From the NCBI RefSeq assembly GCF_947500325.1, contig NZ_CANMRQ010000007.1:62001-126000 (forward strand): a DNA stretch of 64,000 bases, in the 5' to 3' direction. The notes under the pieces are model-generated. The model did not search any database, was not told where the DNA came from, and was given only the letters and a program-made list of their open reading frames with translations. The position numbers and the translations under genes are program-made. This stretch comes from an uncultured Lacinutrix sp. GTDB lineage: Bacteria > Bacteroidota > Bacteroidia > Flavobacteriales > Flavobacteriaceae. Of this stretch, positions 35,932 to 45,644 are shown piece by piece (position 1 is the first letter of the stretch; every line of letters starts with the position of its first letter).

Positions 35932-36875
35932 TGATTTCTATTATTATTCCCATATACAATCGCGAAACTTTAATAAAGGAAACAATCCAATCTATTAAAG
36001 CACAAACCTATACTAACTGGGAATGTATAATTGTAGATGATGGTAGTACTGATAATACAGTAAGCTATACAAAACAGTTAATAGAAGGCGATTTGCGGTT
36101 TCAATTACATCAGCGACCAGTAGAAATAACTAAAGGACCAAGTGCATGTAGAAACTATGCTTTTAAAATAGTTAAAGGAGATTATATTCAGTTTTTTGAT
36201 AGTGATGATATCATGCATCCAGAGCATTTACAACTTAAAAAGAACAACATTAAAAACAATGATTTAGTAGTTTGTAAGTTGAAAGACTTTTCAGGTGATT
36301 TTAAAGGATTTGATTTTTATGAGTCATCACCTGATATTGCTATGCCTGATAATAGTTTTGAAGCCTTTGTAACTGGTGAGTTTCCTATGATGATGGTAGC
36401 TCCGTTGTGGAAGAAGCAAGCATTACAACACTATATGCCAATTCGCGAAGATTTACATATTCTTGAAGACCATGAACTGTATGCAAGAGCACTTTCAGAA
36501 GAAAAAAGTATAGCCGTTGTAAATAACGATTTAATATACTATCGTATAGGCTCTTCTTCATCTACTAATTCGTTTTATACCAATGTAGAATATGGTTTAG
36601 CGTCTTATATTGAAGCAAAAAAAACAGTATTAAAACTATCAAACACAGAAACAATAAAATTAGCAGTTTTAAAAATGACATTGGGTTTTTTTAGACAAGC
36701 ATTAGCCGAGCGTAATTTTAAAGCAGCTAGTACATGTTTAAATTTTATAAAAGAACAGGAATTATGTTATAGTTTTAATTTGAAAATGAAATGTTTTCGT
36801 ATTCATTTTTTTTATGCCGTTTTTAAAGTAGTTAAAAAAGGAGATACGAAATTTAAACCGCTTTTTAAATTGTAA
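35931..36875 (+). CDS. Glycosyltransferase family 2
   Basis: Canonical GT2 of 314 residues: ISIIIPIYNRETLI (2-15), CIIVDDGSTDNT (32-43), SACRNYA (71-77), and DSDD metal site at 90-93; EDHELYARAL is the acceptor-side motif. The C-terminal 80 residues are helical. The ATG overlaps the preceding stop by one base, so the two GT2 proteins are probably made in equal amounts and may act in sequence. It is one base ahead of the GT4 gene. Confidence 0.88.
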   Translation: MISIIIPIYNRETLIKETIQSIKAQTYTNWECIIVDDGSTDNTVSYTKQLIEGDLRFQLHQRPVEITKGPSACRNYAFKIVKGDYIQFFDSDDIMHPEHLQLKKNNIKNNDLVVCKLKDFSGDFKGFDFYESSPDIAMPDNSFEAFVTGEFPMMMVAPLWKKQALQHYMPIREDLHILEDHELYARALSEEKSIAVVNNDLIYYRIGSSSSTNSFYTNVEYGLASYIEAKKTVLKLSNTETIKLAVLKMTLGFFRQALAERNFKAASTCLNFIKEQELCYSFNLKMKCFRIHFFYAVFKVVKKGDTKFKPLFKL

Positions 36876-36876
36876 T

Positions 36877-38022
36877 ATGAAAATAGTAATGGTTGCTATA
36901 CCAAATCATCATTTTTTTCAATGGGTAAACCAGTTGAAAGATTCTGGATATGAGGTCTTTTGGTTTGATGTAACAGATGGCGGTCCAAAGTCAAATAAAA
37001 TAGATTGGGTAACTCAATTAAAAGGCTGGAAATTAAAATGGGATTTTCCAATGCGTTCTCGCTTAAAAAAAGGTGTGCCCAAATTGTATGAAAGTATCCA
37101 AAAAATAAATGAACAGCCAATTGATGTGGTCTTTAAAAAAGTGCTTGATGATATTAAACCAGATATAGTACATTGTTTTGAGATGCAATTAACAGGTTTG
37201 CCAATATTGTCTGTTATGCAAGACAACAAAGTGCCATTTATATATTCTTCTTGGGGAAGTGATCTATTTTACTTTGAAGAAAAAGGACTATCTAAACAAG
37301 ACGTTAAAACCTTTTTTAATCGCACTAATTATTTAATTACAGATTGTAAACGTGACTATATAATAGCTAAAAATAATGGTTATGTAAATGAGTATTTAGG
37401 AGTGTTTCCTGGTAATGGAGGCATTACAATTGACAATTCAAAAATAGAGAGTCATAGTAAAAGAACTATTATTTTAATAAAAGGCTATGAAGATGGTGTT
37501 GGTAAAGCCTCAGTTATATTAAAAGCTTTAGAGTTAGTTTCAAAAGCACTTTTAAAAGATAAAGAGATTATTATTTATAGTGCAGATACTATTTTAGAAA
37601 GTCAAATTAAAAACTCTAAGATTTTATCTAGCTTGTCAATAAAAATGCATTCTAGATATGAATTTATTCCTAATGCTAAACTTTTAGAATTAATGGGTAA
37701 TAGTTGTGTTCATATTGCAAATAGTCTATCAGATGGTATGCCTAATGCACTTCTTGAAGCCATGAGTATGGGAGCATTTCCTATTCAGTCTAATCCAGGG
37801 AAAGTTACCGAAGAAGTTATTACACATAATAAAAATGGTTTGCTTATTACAAACCCTTTAGATGAAAAAGAGATTGCTAGTTGTATTACAACCGCAATTA
37901 ATAATAAAGAATTAAGAGTAAAGGCTCAAGATTTCAATATTAATTTTATAGAAAACTATTATAATCGTATTACATTGCAACCTAAAATTAAAGAGTTATA
38001 TAAAAACGTTCAAAAACACTAA
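36877..38022 (+). CDS. Glycosyltransferase family 4
   Basis: GT-B fold retaining transferase of 381 residues. The N-terminal domain contains DIVHCFEMQLTGLPIL and YSSWGSDLFYF, the usual acceptor-side segments; the C-terminal domain has the EX7E-type donor motif in DGMPNALLEAMSMGAFPIQS (286-305). The N-terminal strand MKIVMVAIPNHHFF lacks the glycine-rich loop seen in many GT4 proteins, so the sugar acceptor side may differ. Sugar unknown. Confidence 0.85.
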   Translation: MKIVMVAIPNHHFFQWVNQLKDSGYEVFWFDVTDGGPKSNKIDWVTQLKGWKLKWDFPMRSRLKKGVPKLYESIQKINEQPIDVVFKKVLDDIKPDIVHCFEMQLTGLPILSVMQDNKVPFIYSSWGSDLFYFEEKGLSKQDVKTFFNRTNYLITDCKRDYIIAKNNGYVNEYLGVFPGNGGITIDNSKIESHSKRTIILIKGYEDGVGKASVILKALELVSKALLKDKEIIIYSADTILESQIKNSKILSSLSIKMHSRYEFIPNAKLLELMGNSCVHIANSLSDGMPNALLEAMSMGAFPIQSNPGKVTEEVITHNKNGLLITNPLDEKEIASCITTAINNKELRVKAQDFNINFIENYYNRITLQPKIKELYKNVQKH

Positions 38023-38028
38023 CTACTA

Positions 38029-38907
38029 ATGAAAATTTCGTTTTTAATTGTAACTAAAAATAGACCAGATGACTTGAGGTTGACGCTGAGTAAACTCAAG
38101 TTATTAATTAATACATCATTGCATGAAGTATTGGTGTTTATTGACGGTTGTAAAGCAACAGAAGCTATTATTTCAGATTTTAGTTGGGTACATTGGACAG
38201 TCTCAAAACAAAGTGTAAGTGCGTCTCCTGCTCGTAACACATTGTATAAAAAAGCAAAAGGAGCTATTTTTATTGGTTTAGATGATGATGCGCATCCTAT
38301 AAGTGAAAATTTTATAGAAACTGTAGAAACTACTTTTAAAGAAAACTCAAAATTAGGAGTTATTGCTTTTCAAGAAGTAAGAGGTTTGTTTTCGTCAGAT
38401 AAAGAGGCTTTAAAACAATCTATATCAGGAGAGAATTACTTTTCGAATGATTTTGTAGGTTGTGGTTTTGCTATAGCTAAAGAAGTTTATAACGCTACAA
38501 ACGGCTTTCCTGTATGGATAGATATATATGGAGAAGAACCAGCAGTAGCGATTGAAGTTTTAGATCTAGGATACGATATTTTGTATAGTTATGATATTAA
38601 AGTAAATCATAGAGTGGATGTAGAAAAAAGAAAAAAACAAGGACGTAATTATTTTAGGTTTGAAAGGCAATTAAAGAATTCTATTCGACTATATCTAGTA
38701 TATTACCCTAAGCCTCTATTTAAAATTGCAAAACTATTATTTCATAATTTTAAAAAATATGCTATAAGCGATTGGAAATATTTTAAGTCATTTATTAGTG
38801 TGTTTTTTACAACACTTTTTAAATTACCATATATACTAAATTATAGAAAACCTGTTAAGTCATCAACTATTGTCAAAAAGGAGACAATAAAATCTTTAAA
38901 GTACTAG
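38029..38907 (+). CDS. Glycosyltransferase family 2
   Basis: A 292-residue GT-A enzyme: ISFLIVTKNRPDDL (3-16), VSASPARNTLYKKA (63-76), and the metal site LDDDAHP (84-90). EEPAVAIEVLDLGY carries the acceptor-side acidic residues. The last 90 residues are basic and aromatic, likely an amphipathic membrane-binding tail. It is the last GT before the MBOAT/SGNH/GDP-sugar block. Substrate unknown. Confidence 0.85.
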   Translation: MKISFLIVTKNRPDDLRLTLSKLKLLINTSLHEVLVFIDGCKATEAIISDFSWVHWTVSKQSVSASPARNTLYKKAKGAIFIGLDDDAHPISENFIETVETTFKENSKLGVIAFQEVRGLFSSDKEALKQSISGENYFSNDFVGCGFAIAKEVYNATNGFPVWIDIYGEEPAVAIEVLDLGYDILYSYDIKVNHRVDVEKRKKQGRNYFRFERQLKNSIRLYLVYYPKPLFKIAKLLFHNFKKYAISDWKYFKSFISVFFTTLFKLPYILNYRKPVKSSTIVKKETIKSLKY

Positions 38908-38910
38908 ATT

Positions 38911-40347
38911 ATGTTTTTTAACTCCCTAGATTTCGCGGTTTTTCTTCCTGTAGTATTTATACTATACTGGTTTGTTACGCAACGACATTTAAAATTACAA
39001 AATGCATTACTTGTTGCCGCGAGTTATGTTTTTTACGGTTGGTGGGATTGGCGGTTTTTATCTTTAATTATTTTTAGTTCTATAGTAGATTATCTTATTG
39101 GTATTGAGTTAAATAAGGAAGGAAGGCAATCTAAACGAAAAGGCTTGTTATGGATAAGTATCCTTGTAAATTTAGGCTTTTTAGGCTTTTTTAAATATTA
39201 TAATTTCTTTGTAGATAATTTTGTTGAAGCGTTTTCATTTTTTGGAAGTAAAATTCAACCTAATACTTTAGATATTATTCTGCCAGTAGGCATAAGTTTT
39301 TATACATTTCAAACATTAAGTTATACTATAGATGTTTACAAACGTAAGTTAGAACCAACTCAAGATTTTGTATCATTTTTAGCTTTTGTAAGTTTCTTTC
39401 CACAATTGGTAGCAGGTCCAATTGAACGGGCAACAAATCTACTGCCGCAATTTTATAAAACAAGAACGTTTCACTATTCTAAAGCAATAGATGGTTGTAG
39501 ACAAATACTTTGGGGTTTATTTAAAAAAGTTGTAATTGCAGATCAATGTGCTATTTATGCTAATCTTATATTCAATAACTCTAGCGATTACTCTGGGAGT
39601 ACATTAGTGATGGGAGCTATTTTCTTTACATTTCAAATTTATGGAGATTTTTCAGGATATTCAGACATAGCTATTGGTACCTCTAGATTATTTGGATTTG
39701 ATTTAAAACAAAATTTTGCTTTTCCATATTTCTCAAGAGATATAGCCGAGTTTTGGAGACGTTGGCATATTTCCTTATCTACTTGGTTTAGAGATTATTT
39801 ATATATTCCTTTAGGAGGTAGCCGTGGAGGAATTTTAATGAAAATAAGAAACACATTTATTATTTTTATTGTAAGCGGGTTTTGGCATGGCGCAAACTGG
39901 ACTTTTATTGTTTGGGGACTTTTAAATGCCTTGTATTTTATGCCATTATTACTAACCAAAAACAATAGGAATAATATAGAAATTGTTGCAGTTAATAAAT
40001 TACTACCTTCTTTAAAAGACTGTATTGCAATGTTAGTGACATTTAGTATAACTGTTTTTGCATGGATATTTTTTAGGGCAGAATCTATAACACATGCAAT
40101 AAGTTATATAAGAAATATATTTTCATCCACATTCCTTGAAATACCTATAGTAAGGCCAACTTACCTTATTGTATTTTTATTTTTATTCATGTGCATTGAA
40201 TGGTTGGGAAGAAAAAATAAACATGCTTTAGAAACATTGTTATTAAAAAAAGGAAAGATTATAAAATGGGGGTTTTATATAATCCTTATCATTTGTATTT
40301 GGATGCTTAGTGGAGAAGAACAAGAATTTATATACTTTCAATTTTAA
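38911..40347 (+). CDS. MBOAT family O-acyltransferase, AlgI-like
   Basis: Membrane-bound O-acyltransferase of 478 residues with about ten to twelve helices. The family residues are clear: RRWHISLSTWFRDY (283-296) with H286 and the catalytic-type H326 in GFWHGANW (324-331). AlgI-type enzymes pass an acyl group (usually acetyl) across the membrane to a partner that places it on the polymer. The partner is probably the SGNH-like protein that starts on the very next base. This differs from the stand-alone acyltransferase-3 at 32309, so the polymer may carry two acyl modifications. Confidence 0.92.
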   Translation: MFFNSLDFAVFLPVVFILYWFVTQRHLKLQNALLVAASYVFYGWWDWRFLSLIIFSSIVDYLIGIELNKEGRQSKRKGLLWISILVNLGFLGFFKYYNFFVDNFVEAFSFFGSKIQPNTLDIILPVGISFYTFQTLSYTIDVYKRKLEPTQDFVSFLAFVSFFPQLVAGPIERATNLLPQFYKTRTFHYSKAIDGCRQILWGLFKKVVIADQCAIYANLIFNNSSDYSGSTLVMGAIFFTFQIYGDFSGYSDIAIGTSRLFGFDLKQNFAFPYFSRDIAEFWRRWHISLSTWFRDYLYIPLGGSRGGILMKIRNTFIIFIVSGFWHGANWTFIVWGLLNALYFMPLLLTKNNRNNIEIVAVNKLLPSLKDCIAMLVTFSITVFAWIFFRAESITHAISYIRNIFSSTFLEIPIVRPTYLIVFLFLFMCIEWLGRKNKHALETLLLKKGKIIKWGFYIILIICIWMLSGEEQEFIYFQF

Positions 40348-41253
40348 ATGAGACATTTTTTATTACAAATCATTCTTTTTGCTACTATTTTTTTTATAAT
40401 AGATAAAGCTTTTTACTTTTTCATAGATAGAGCTCCAAATAGAGAACATGATAAGCGTTTAGAGTATGTTCTTGAAGGGAAAATAAATAAAGACATAATT
40501 ATTATTGGCTCTTCTAGAGGAGCGCGTAGTATTTCTGCCGAGAAATTAGAACATGAAACAAAATTAAAAACATATAATTTATCTTATATCGCTTCAAACA
40601 TACAATTTCAAGAGTTTGTTTTAAAAACGCTTTTAAAGTATAATAAGGCACCTAAAAAACTTATTTTAGTTATTGATGGTGTACCTGAATTTGAACCGAT
40701 TGGAAATTTATACTATAGAATAGATAAACTTTTACCTCTAAAGAAATATACATATATACACGACGAACTAATCAATAAAGGCGAAAAAAATATTTTGTCT
40801 AAAATATTCTGTATAGGAAGAATCAGTATTAGCGATTTTAAATTACAACCTAAAAAAGCATCTGTTTTAGAGAAAACAAGTTTACATGGAAGTCAATTAC
40901 TTCCTGTAGAAACAAAACCTAATTTAAAATATAATAAAGAGATTATAGAGTACGATAGTAGTAATGAAAATCAAGAAAAGTTAGAAGCATTTAGAAAAAT
41001 ACAACATTTATGTAAAGTTAATGATATTGAATTATATTATGCTTTTCCTCCTAATTATTATAGTTTTAGTAATTCTTTTTATAATCGATTTTTAAAACTA
41101 GTTAATGACCAAACTAAAATTATAGTGTATGATACGCTAGATAATAGGTATAAGGAGAAAAAATATTTTAGAGATGAATCTCATTTAAATAAGCTTGGAG
41201 CAGAGATTTTTACATCAGAAATAAGTGATTTTATCAACCAAAACAAGGAATAA
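40348..41253 (+). CDS. SGNH-like membrane-anchored protein, probable acyl-transfer partner of the MBOAT
   Basis: A 301-residue protein with one N-terminal membrane helix (about 4-26) and a periplasmic domain. The domain begins with [13 protein letters not shown], giving a candidate nucleophile serine at 55 or 56, and ends with DESHLNKLG, giving the Asp-His pair D276/H279; these are SGNH-hydrolase landmarks. Its ATG follows the MBOAT stop with no gap, which is the arrangement of AlgI/AlgJ/AlgX-like acetylation pairs. Family assignment is by motif pattern only; overall similarity to AlgX was not tested. Confidence 0.7.
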   Translation: MRHFLLQIILFATIFFIIDKAFYFFIDRAPNREHDKRLEYVLEGKINKDIIIIGSSRGARSISAEKLEHETKLKTYNLSYIASNIQFQEFVLKTLLKYNKAPKKLILVIDGVPEFEPIGNLYYRIDKLLPLKKYTYIHDELINKGEKNILSKIFCIGRISISDFKLQPKKASVLEKTSLHGSQLLPVETKPNLKYNKEIIEYDSSNENQEKLEAFRKIQHLCKVNDIELYYAFPPNYYSFSNSFYNRFLKLVNDQTKIIVYDTLDNRYKEKKYFRDESHLNKLGAEIFTSEISDFINQNKE

Positions 41254-42317
41254 TGAAAATAGCATTAGTAACAGGGATAAACGGTCAAGATGGATCATAT
41301 TTAGCAGAATTGTTGCTGGATAAAGGTTACGAAGTACATGGTATTATTAGAAGGAGTTCTACGTTTAATACAGAACGTATAGAGCATTTGTATATAGATA
41401 CATTATTAAAAGATTTGCATAAGAAGCAGAATATTAAATTGCATTATGGAGATATGACAGATGCTACTAATCTTATTCGATTGGTTCAAGAAATTCAACC
41501 AGATGAGATTTATAATTTAGCAGCACAATCTCATGTAAAAGTATCGTTCGATATGCCAGAATATACAGCAGAGACAGATGGTATTGGTACATTAAAGTTA
41601 TTAGAAGCTGTACGCATCTGTAATTTAACGAACAAAACAAGAATTTATCAAGCATCAACTTCAGAGTTGTATGGTAAAGTTCAAGAAACACCTCAAACAG
41701 AAACGACTCCTTTTTATCCACGTTCACCTTATGGCGTAGCAAAACTATATGCTTTTTGGATAACTAAAAATTACCGAGAATCTTATGGAATGTACGCCGT
41801 AAATGGTATTCTGTTTAACCACGAATCTGAAAGACGCGGAGAAACGTTTGTAACTAGAAAAATAACATTAGCAGCAGCACGAATTGCACATGGTATTCAA
41901 GATAAACTATATTTAGGTAATCTTGGAGCAAAAAGAGATTGGGGTTATGCTAAAGATTATGTAGAGTGTATGTGGCTTATGTTACAGCAAGAAATACCAG
42001 AAGATTATGTTATTGGTACTGGAGAACAACATACAGTAAGGGAGTTTTGTGAGTTAGCTTTTGCCGAGGCTGGAATTAAACTAAAATGGGAAGGTAATAA
42101 TGAAAATGAAAAAGGGATTTGTTCAAAAACGGGTAGAATACTTATTGAGATAGATCCAAATTACTATCGTTTAGCAGAAGTCGAAACCTTATTAGGAAAC
42201 CCTGCAAAAGCAAAGAAAAATCTAGGATGGAACCCAAATAAAACCTCTTTTGAAGGATTAGTGAAAATAATGATGGAACATGATTTAAAACATGTATTAA
42301 AGTTTAATAGTAAATAA
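41253..42317 (+). CDS. gmd: GDP-mannose 4,6-dehydratase
   Basis: Converts GDP-D-mannose into GDP-4-keto-6-deoxy-D-mannose with NADP. The Rossmann motif is [11 protein letters not shown] (7-17); the catalytic residues are in STSELYG (135-141) and Y160-x-x-x-K164. The sequence [13 protein letters not shown] (33-45) and [17 protein letters not shown] are hallmarks of Gmd. Length 354 is normal. It shares one base with the stop of the SGNH gene and is followed by a reductase/epimerase and a ColD-like dehydratase, which act on its product. Confidence 0.95.
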   Translation: MKIALVTGINGQDGSYLAELLLDKGYEVHGIIRRSSTFNTERIEHLYIDTLLKDLHKKQNIKLHYGDMTDATNLIRLVQEIQPDEIYNLAAQSHVKVSFDMPEYTAETDGIGTLKLLEAVRICNLTNKTRIYQASTSELYGKVQETPQTETTPFYPRSPYGVAKLYAFWITKNYRESYGMYAVNGILFNHESERRGETFVTRKITLAAARIAHGIQDKLYLGNLGAKRDWGYAKDYVECMWLMLQQEIPEDYVIGTGEQHTVREFCELAFAEAGIKLKWEGNNENEKGICSKTGRILIEIDPNYYRLAEVETLLGNPAKAKKNLGWNPNKTSFEGLVKIMMEHDLKHVLKFNSK

Positions 42318-42322
42318 AATCT

Positions 42323-43243
42323 ATGACTATTTTTTTAACTGGAGGTAATGGAATGGTGGGTAGGAATATCTTGGATTATAATCAAGAGACTCATACTATT
42401 ATAGCTCCTAATCGTAAAGCGCTTAATCTTGAAGATTTTTTAGCTGTAGATAATTATATAAAAACCCACCAACCAGATATTATTATTCATGCAGCAGGAT
42501 TAGTAGGAGGTATTCAGGATAATATAGCGCATCCGGTTAATTTTCTTATAAAGAATTTAGATATAGGTAGAAACATAATAATGGCAGCAAAAAAGAATAA
42601 AGTAAAACGCTTTATTAATTTATCAAGCTCTTGTATGTATCCTAGAGAAGCAATAAATCCGTTACAAGAAAGTTTAATTCTTAAAGGCGAATTAGAACCT
42701 ACCAATGAAGGCTATGCTTTAGCGAAAATAGTAACAACACGATTATGTGAATATATTAATAAAGAAGATCGTTTTTTTAGCTATAAAACTGTTATTCCAT
42801 GTAATTTGTATGGTAAATATGATAAGTTTTCTCCAAAACATTCACATATGTTACCAGCTGTTATCAGAAAAATTCATGAAGCTAAAATTCATAAAAATAA
42901 AACAATCTCTATTTGGGGAGATGGAGAAGCCAGAAGAGAGTTTATGTATGCACAAGACTTAGCCGATTTTATTTTTTATGCGATTACTAATTTTGAAAGC
43001 ATGCCACAAAATATAAACGTTGGATTAGGAAAAGATTATACAATTAATGAGTATTATAACACAATAGCTAAAAGCATAGGTTTTGAAGGTGAGTTTATTC
43101 ACGATTTATCCAAACCAGTAGGCATGAAACAAAAACTTATAGATGATACAAAGTTAAAAGCCTTTGGTTGGTCTCCAAAAATTAGTTTGGAAGAAGGTAT
43201 TAAATTAACATACGATTATTACATAAATACGGTTACAAAATGA
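42323..43243 (+). CDS. GDP-L-fucose/GDP-L-colitose synthase-like epimerase-reductase
   Basis: Extended SDR of the Fcl family (306 residues): GGNGMVG (7-13), LSSSCMYPREA (100-110) with serine 103 and cysteine 104, and Y131-x-x-x-K135 in YALAK; HSH (173-175) may supply the epimerase histidine. Fcl does a C3/C5 epimerisation and C4 reduction to make GDP-L-fucose. ColC, a homologue, epimerises C5 and reduces C4 to make GDP-L-colitose. Because the next gene is ColD-like, ColC is the better guess, but the two cannot be separated by motif alone. Four bases of overlap with the next gene support a joint pathway. Confidence 0.8.
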   Translation: MTIFLTGGNGMVGRNILDYNQETHTIIAPNRKALNLEDFLAVDNYIKTHQPDIIIHAAGLVGGIQDNIAHPVNFLIKNLDIGRNIIMAAKKNKVKRFINLSSSCMYPREAINPLQESLILKGELEPTNEGYALAKIVTTRLCEYINKEDRFFSYKTVIPCNLYGKYDKFSPKHSHMLPAVIRKIHEAKIHKNKTISIWGDGEARREFMYAQDLADFIFYAITNFESMPQNINVGLGKDYTINEYYNTIAKSIGFEGEFIHDLSKPVGMKQKLIDDTKLKAFGWSPKISLEEGIKLTYDYYINTVTK

Positions 43244-44397
43244 AATATCCATTAGCTACATCAACATGGGATGATAAAGAAATTGAAGCTATAAATAAGG
43301 TTATAGCTAGCGATATGTATACCATGGGGAAACATGTAAAGCAATTTGAAAATGAATTTGCAGCTTTTGTTGGCGCAAGACATTGTGTAATGGTTAATTC
43401 TGGATCTTCGGCTAATTTATTGGCTGTGGCAGCCTTATTTTATACAAAAGCACCAAAATTAAAACGAGGCGATGAGGTTATTGTACCCGCAGTATCATGG
43501 TCTACAACGTATTATCCATTATATCAATACGGTTTAAAATTAAAGTTTGTAGATGTCGATTTACAAACACTTAATTTCGATCTAGAACAATTAGAACAGG
43601 CAGTAACAGATAAGACAAAAATGATTTTTGCTGTAAATCTTTTAGGAAATCCTAATGATTTTGATGCTATTACTACTATTATTGGTGATAAAGATATTTT
43701 GTTGCTAGAAGACAATTGTGAGTCTATGGGAGCCGAATATAAAGGGAAGCAAACAGGTACATTTGGTATTATGGGAACATTTTCTACTTTTTTCTCTCAC
43801 CATATGGCAACAATGGAAGGAGGTTTAATTGCTACAGATGATGAAGAATTGTATCATGTACTTATTAGTTTAAGAGCGCATGGTTGGACAAGACATTTGC
43901 CAAAAGAAAATCAAGTATCTAATAAAAGTGATGATTGGTTTACAGAATCTTTTCGTTTTGTTTTACCTGGTTATAATGTAAGACCTGTAGAAATGAGTGG
44001 GGCAATAGGAGTAGAGCAACTAAAAAAACTACCGAGCTTTTTAAAACATAGAAGAGCTAATGCAGAGTACTTTGTTAACCTATTTAAAGATCACAAAGAG
44101 TATTATATTCAAAAAAATATAGATAATAGTAGTTGGTTTGGTTTTAGTTTAATTATTAAACCAGAATCGAATATTAAACGTACAGAAGTAGTTAAGAAAT
44201 TGACTAAGCATAATATAGATTGTAGACCAATAGTTACAGGAGATTTTACCAAAAATGAAGTATTAAAGTATTTTGATTATGAAGTTTTTGGAGAAATGAA
44301 GAATGCTAAATATTTAGATGAACATGGATTGTTTGTTGGAAATCACCAAATTTCACTCAAGAGTGAAATAGATTATCTTTTCAAAACCTTATCTTAA
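43240..44397 (+). CDS. colD: GDP-4-keto-6-deoxy-D-mannose 3-dehydratase (ColD-like)
   Basis: PLP enzyme of the DegT/DnrJ/EryC1/StrS fold that removes the C3 hydroxyl of GDP-4-keto-6-deoxymannose, using glutamate to regenerate PMP. The usual PLP-binding lysine is replaced by histidine: FSTFFSHHMATMEGG puts H188 where aminotransferases have Lys, the same residue and number as in E. coli O55 ColD. The first 60 residues (YPLATSTWDD, then MYTMGKHVKQFE, then NSGSSANL) also read like ColD, and 385 residues matches its size. With Gmd and the Fcl/ColC-like protein it makes a full GDP-colitose route. A CDP-sugar RfbH-type activity shares the histidine but usually has a longer N-terminus. Confidence 0.85.
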   Translation: MKYPLATSTWDDKEIEAINKVIASDMYTMGKHVKQFENEFAAFVGARHCVMVNSGSSANLLAVAALFYTKAPKLKRGDEVIVPAVSWSTTYYPLYQYGLKLKFVDVDLQTLNFDLEQLEQAVTDKTKMIFAVNLLGNPNDFDAITTIIGDKDILLLEDNCESMGAEYKGKQTGTFGIMGTFSTFFSHHMATMEGGLIATDDEELYHVLISLRAHGWTRHLPKENQVSNKSDDWFTESFRFVLPGYNVRPVEMSGAIGVEQLKKLPSFLKHRRANAEYFVNLFKDHKEYYIQKNIDNSSWFGFSLIIKPESNIKRTEVVKKLTKHNIDCRPIVTGDFTKNEVLKYFDYEVFGEMKNAKYLDEHGLFVGNHQISLKSEIDYLFKTLS

Positions 44398-44483
44398 GTT
44401 ACCTTTTATCCTAATTTTTGTAGCTTTCGTCCGAAAAAAGTGTATTTTAGCGGAAATAAACCTAAACCAAAACCTTCAAATTA

Positions 44484-45638
44484 ATGAAAAGCATAGGCTT
44501 TATTCCATTACGTAAAGGATCTAAAGGAATTCCAAATAAAAATAAACGTAAAATGGTTGGAAGGCCATTATTTACGTGGGTTTTAGGAGAAGCTATATTT
44601 TCTAACTTAGATGAAATTATAGTATATACAGATGATCAAGATATTATTAGTTTTATTGATAAGGAATACAAATGGACTACTAAGGTGAAAGCGGTTCTTA
44701 GAAGTGCTGAAAGTGCAAGCGATACAGCTTCAACGGAGTTTGCTATGCTTGAGTATTGTGAGTCTATTAATTATAATTTTGAAACGTTTTGCTTGTTACA
44801 AGCAACGTCTCCATTTACAAAAAGAGAGAATATTAATGACTGTTTGTCTGCTATACAAGGACAATACGATTCTGCATTAACGGTAGTTAATACACATCGG
44901 TTTTTATGGAATGAAAATGGAACTCCTATAAATTATAATCCTCATGAGAGACCAAGACGTCAAGATTTTGATGGTTTATTAATTGAAAATGGTGCAGTTT
45001 ATACAACAACTAAAGTTGCATTACAGAAATATAAAAATAGAATAGGAAAGAAAACAGCAGTTGTGAAGATGCCAGAAGACTCGCTATTAGAAATTGATAC
45101 AGAAATGGATTGGATTGCTGTAGAACAATTACTAATAGAACGTCAAAAAAGAGCAAAAACATCTGCGAAAATCACACATGTAGTTTTAGATGTAGATGGA
45201 GTGTTTACAGATGGTACAATTACTTATACTAAAGATGGAGAGCATACAAAACAGTTTGATATGCGTGATGGTATGGGATTAGAGATATTGCGTCAATTTG
45301 ATGTGAATGTAATGGTAATGACATCAGAAAACTCAGAGTTGGTTGCTAAGCGCATGCAAAAACTAAAAATAGAAAATGTATATTTAGGAGTAAAGGATAA
45401 ATACAGTTTACTACAGAATATATTAAAAGACAATAAACTTTCAATAAACAATTTTGCTTACCTAGGTGATGATGTTAATGATCTAACAAATATTTGCAGT
45501 GTAGGTTGGTCTATAGCCCCAAATAATGCTACAGATGTTGTAAAACAACATGCAGATATTGTATTGTCTAAACCTTCAGGAGCTGGAGCGATAAGAGAAG
45601 CCTGCCAGTTTATAATGAATTATAATAAAAGATTTTAA
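44484..45638 (+). CDS. CMP-nonulosonate synthetase fused to a KdsC-like 9-phosphatase
   Basis: Two enzymes in one 384-residue chain. Residues 1-222 are a NeuA-type cytidylyltransferase: IPLRKGSKGIPNKN (7-20) is the CTP-binding motif and LLQATSPFTKREN (104-116) is conserved. Residues 228-384 are a HAD phosphatase of the tetrameric C0 kind: DVDGVFTDG (236-244) with D236/D238, FDMRDGMGL (258-266) and GDDVND (328-333). The fusion suggests the pathway passes through a 9-phosphate (NeuNAc-9-P or KDN-9-P) that is dephosphorylated and activated by the same protein. Vertebrate CMAS has the same domain order. A gap of 86 bases, the largest in the run, precedes it. Confidence 0.85.
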   Translation: MKSIGFIPLRKGSKGIPNKNKRKMVGRPLFTWVLGEAIFSNLDEIIVYTDDQDIISFIDKEYKWTTKVKAVLRSAESASDTASTEFAMLEYCESINYNFETFCLLQATSPFTKRENINDCLSAIQGQYDSALTVVNTHRFLWNENGTPINYNPHERPRRQDFDGLLIENGAVYTTTKVALQKYKNRIGKKTAVVKMPEDSLLEIDTEMDWIAVEQLLIERQKRAKTSAKITHVVLDVDGVFTDGTITYTKDGEHTKQFDMRDGMGLEILRQFDVNVMVMTSENSELVAKRMQKLKIENVYLGVKDKYSLLQNILKDNKLSINNFAYLGDDVNDLTNICSVGWSIAPNNATDVVKQHADIVLSKPSGAGAIREACQFIMNYNKRF

Positions 45639-45644
45639 AAGCAT

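Noticed and set aside
43240-44397. Annotation as a sugar aminotransferase (perosamine or DegT type)
   Set aside because: The PLP-binding lysine is replaced by histidine at 188 and the N-terminus reads like ColD, so transamination of a keto sugar is not expected.
44398-44483. Possible internal promoter before the CMP-nonulosonate genes
   Set aside because: The 86-base gap is suggestive, but no exact TAnnTTTG box is present; near matches (for example TAGCTTTC at 44421) were too weak to list.
44484-45638. Annotation as KdsB/KdsC (Kdo activation)
   Set aside because: The N-terminal motif IPLRKGSKGIPNKN is of NeuA type and the next gene is NeuB, not KdsA.
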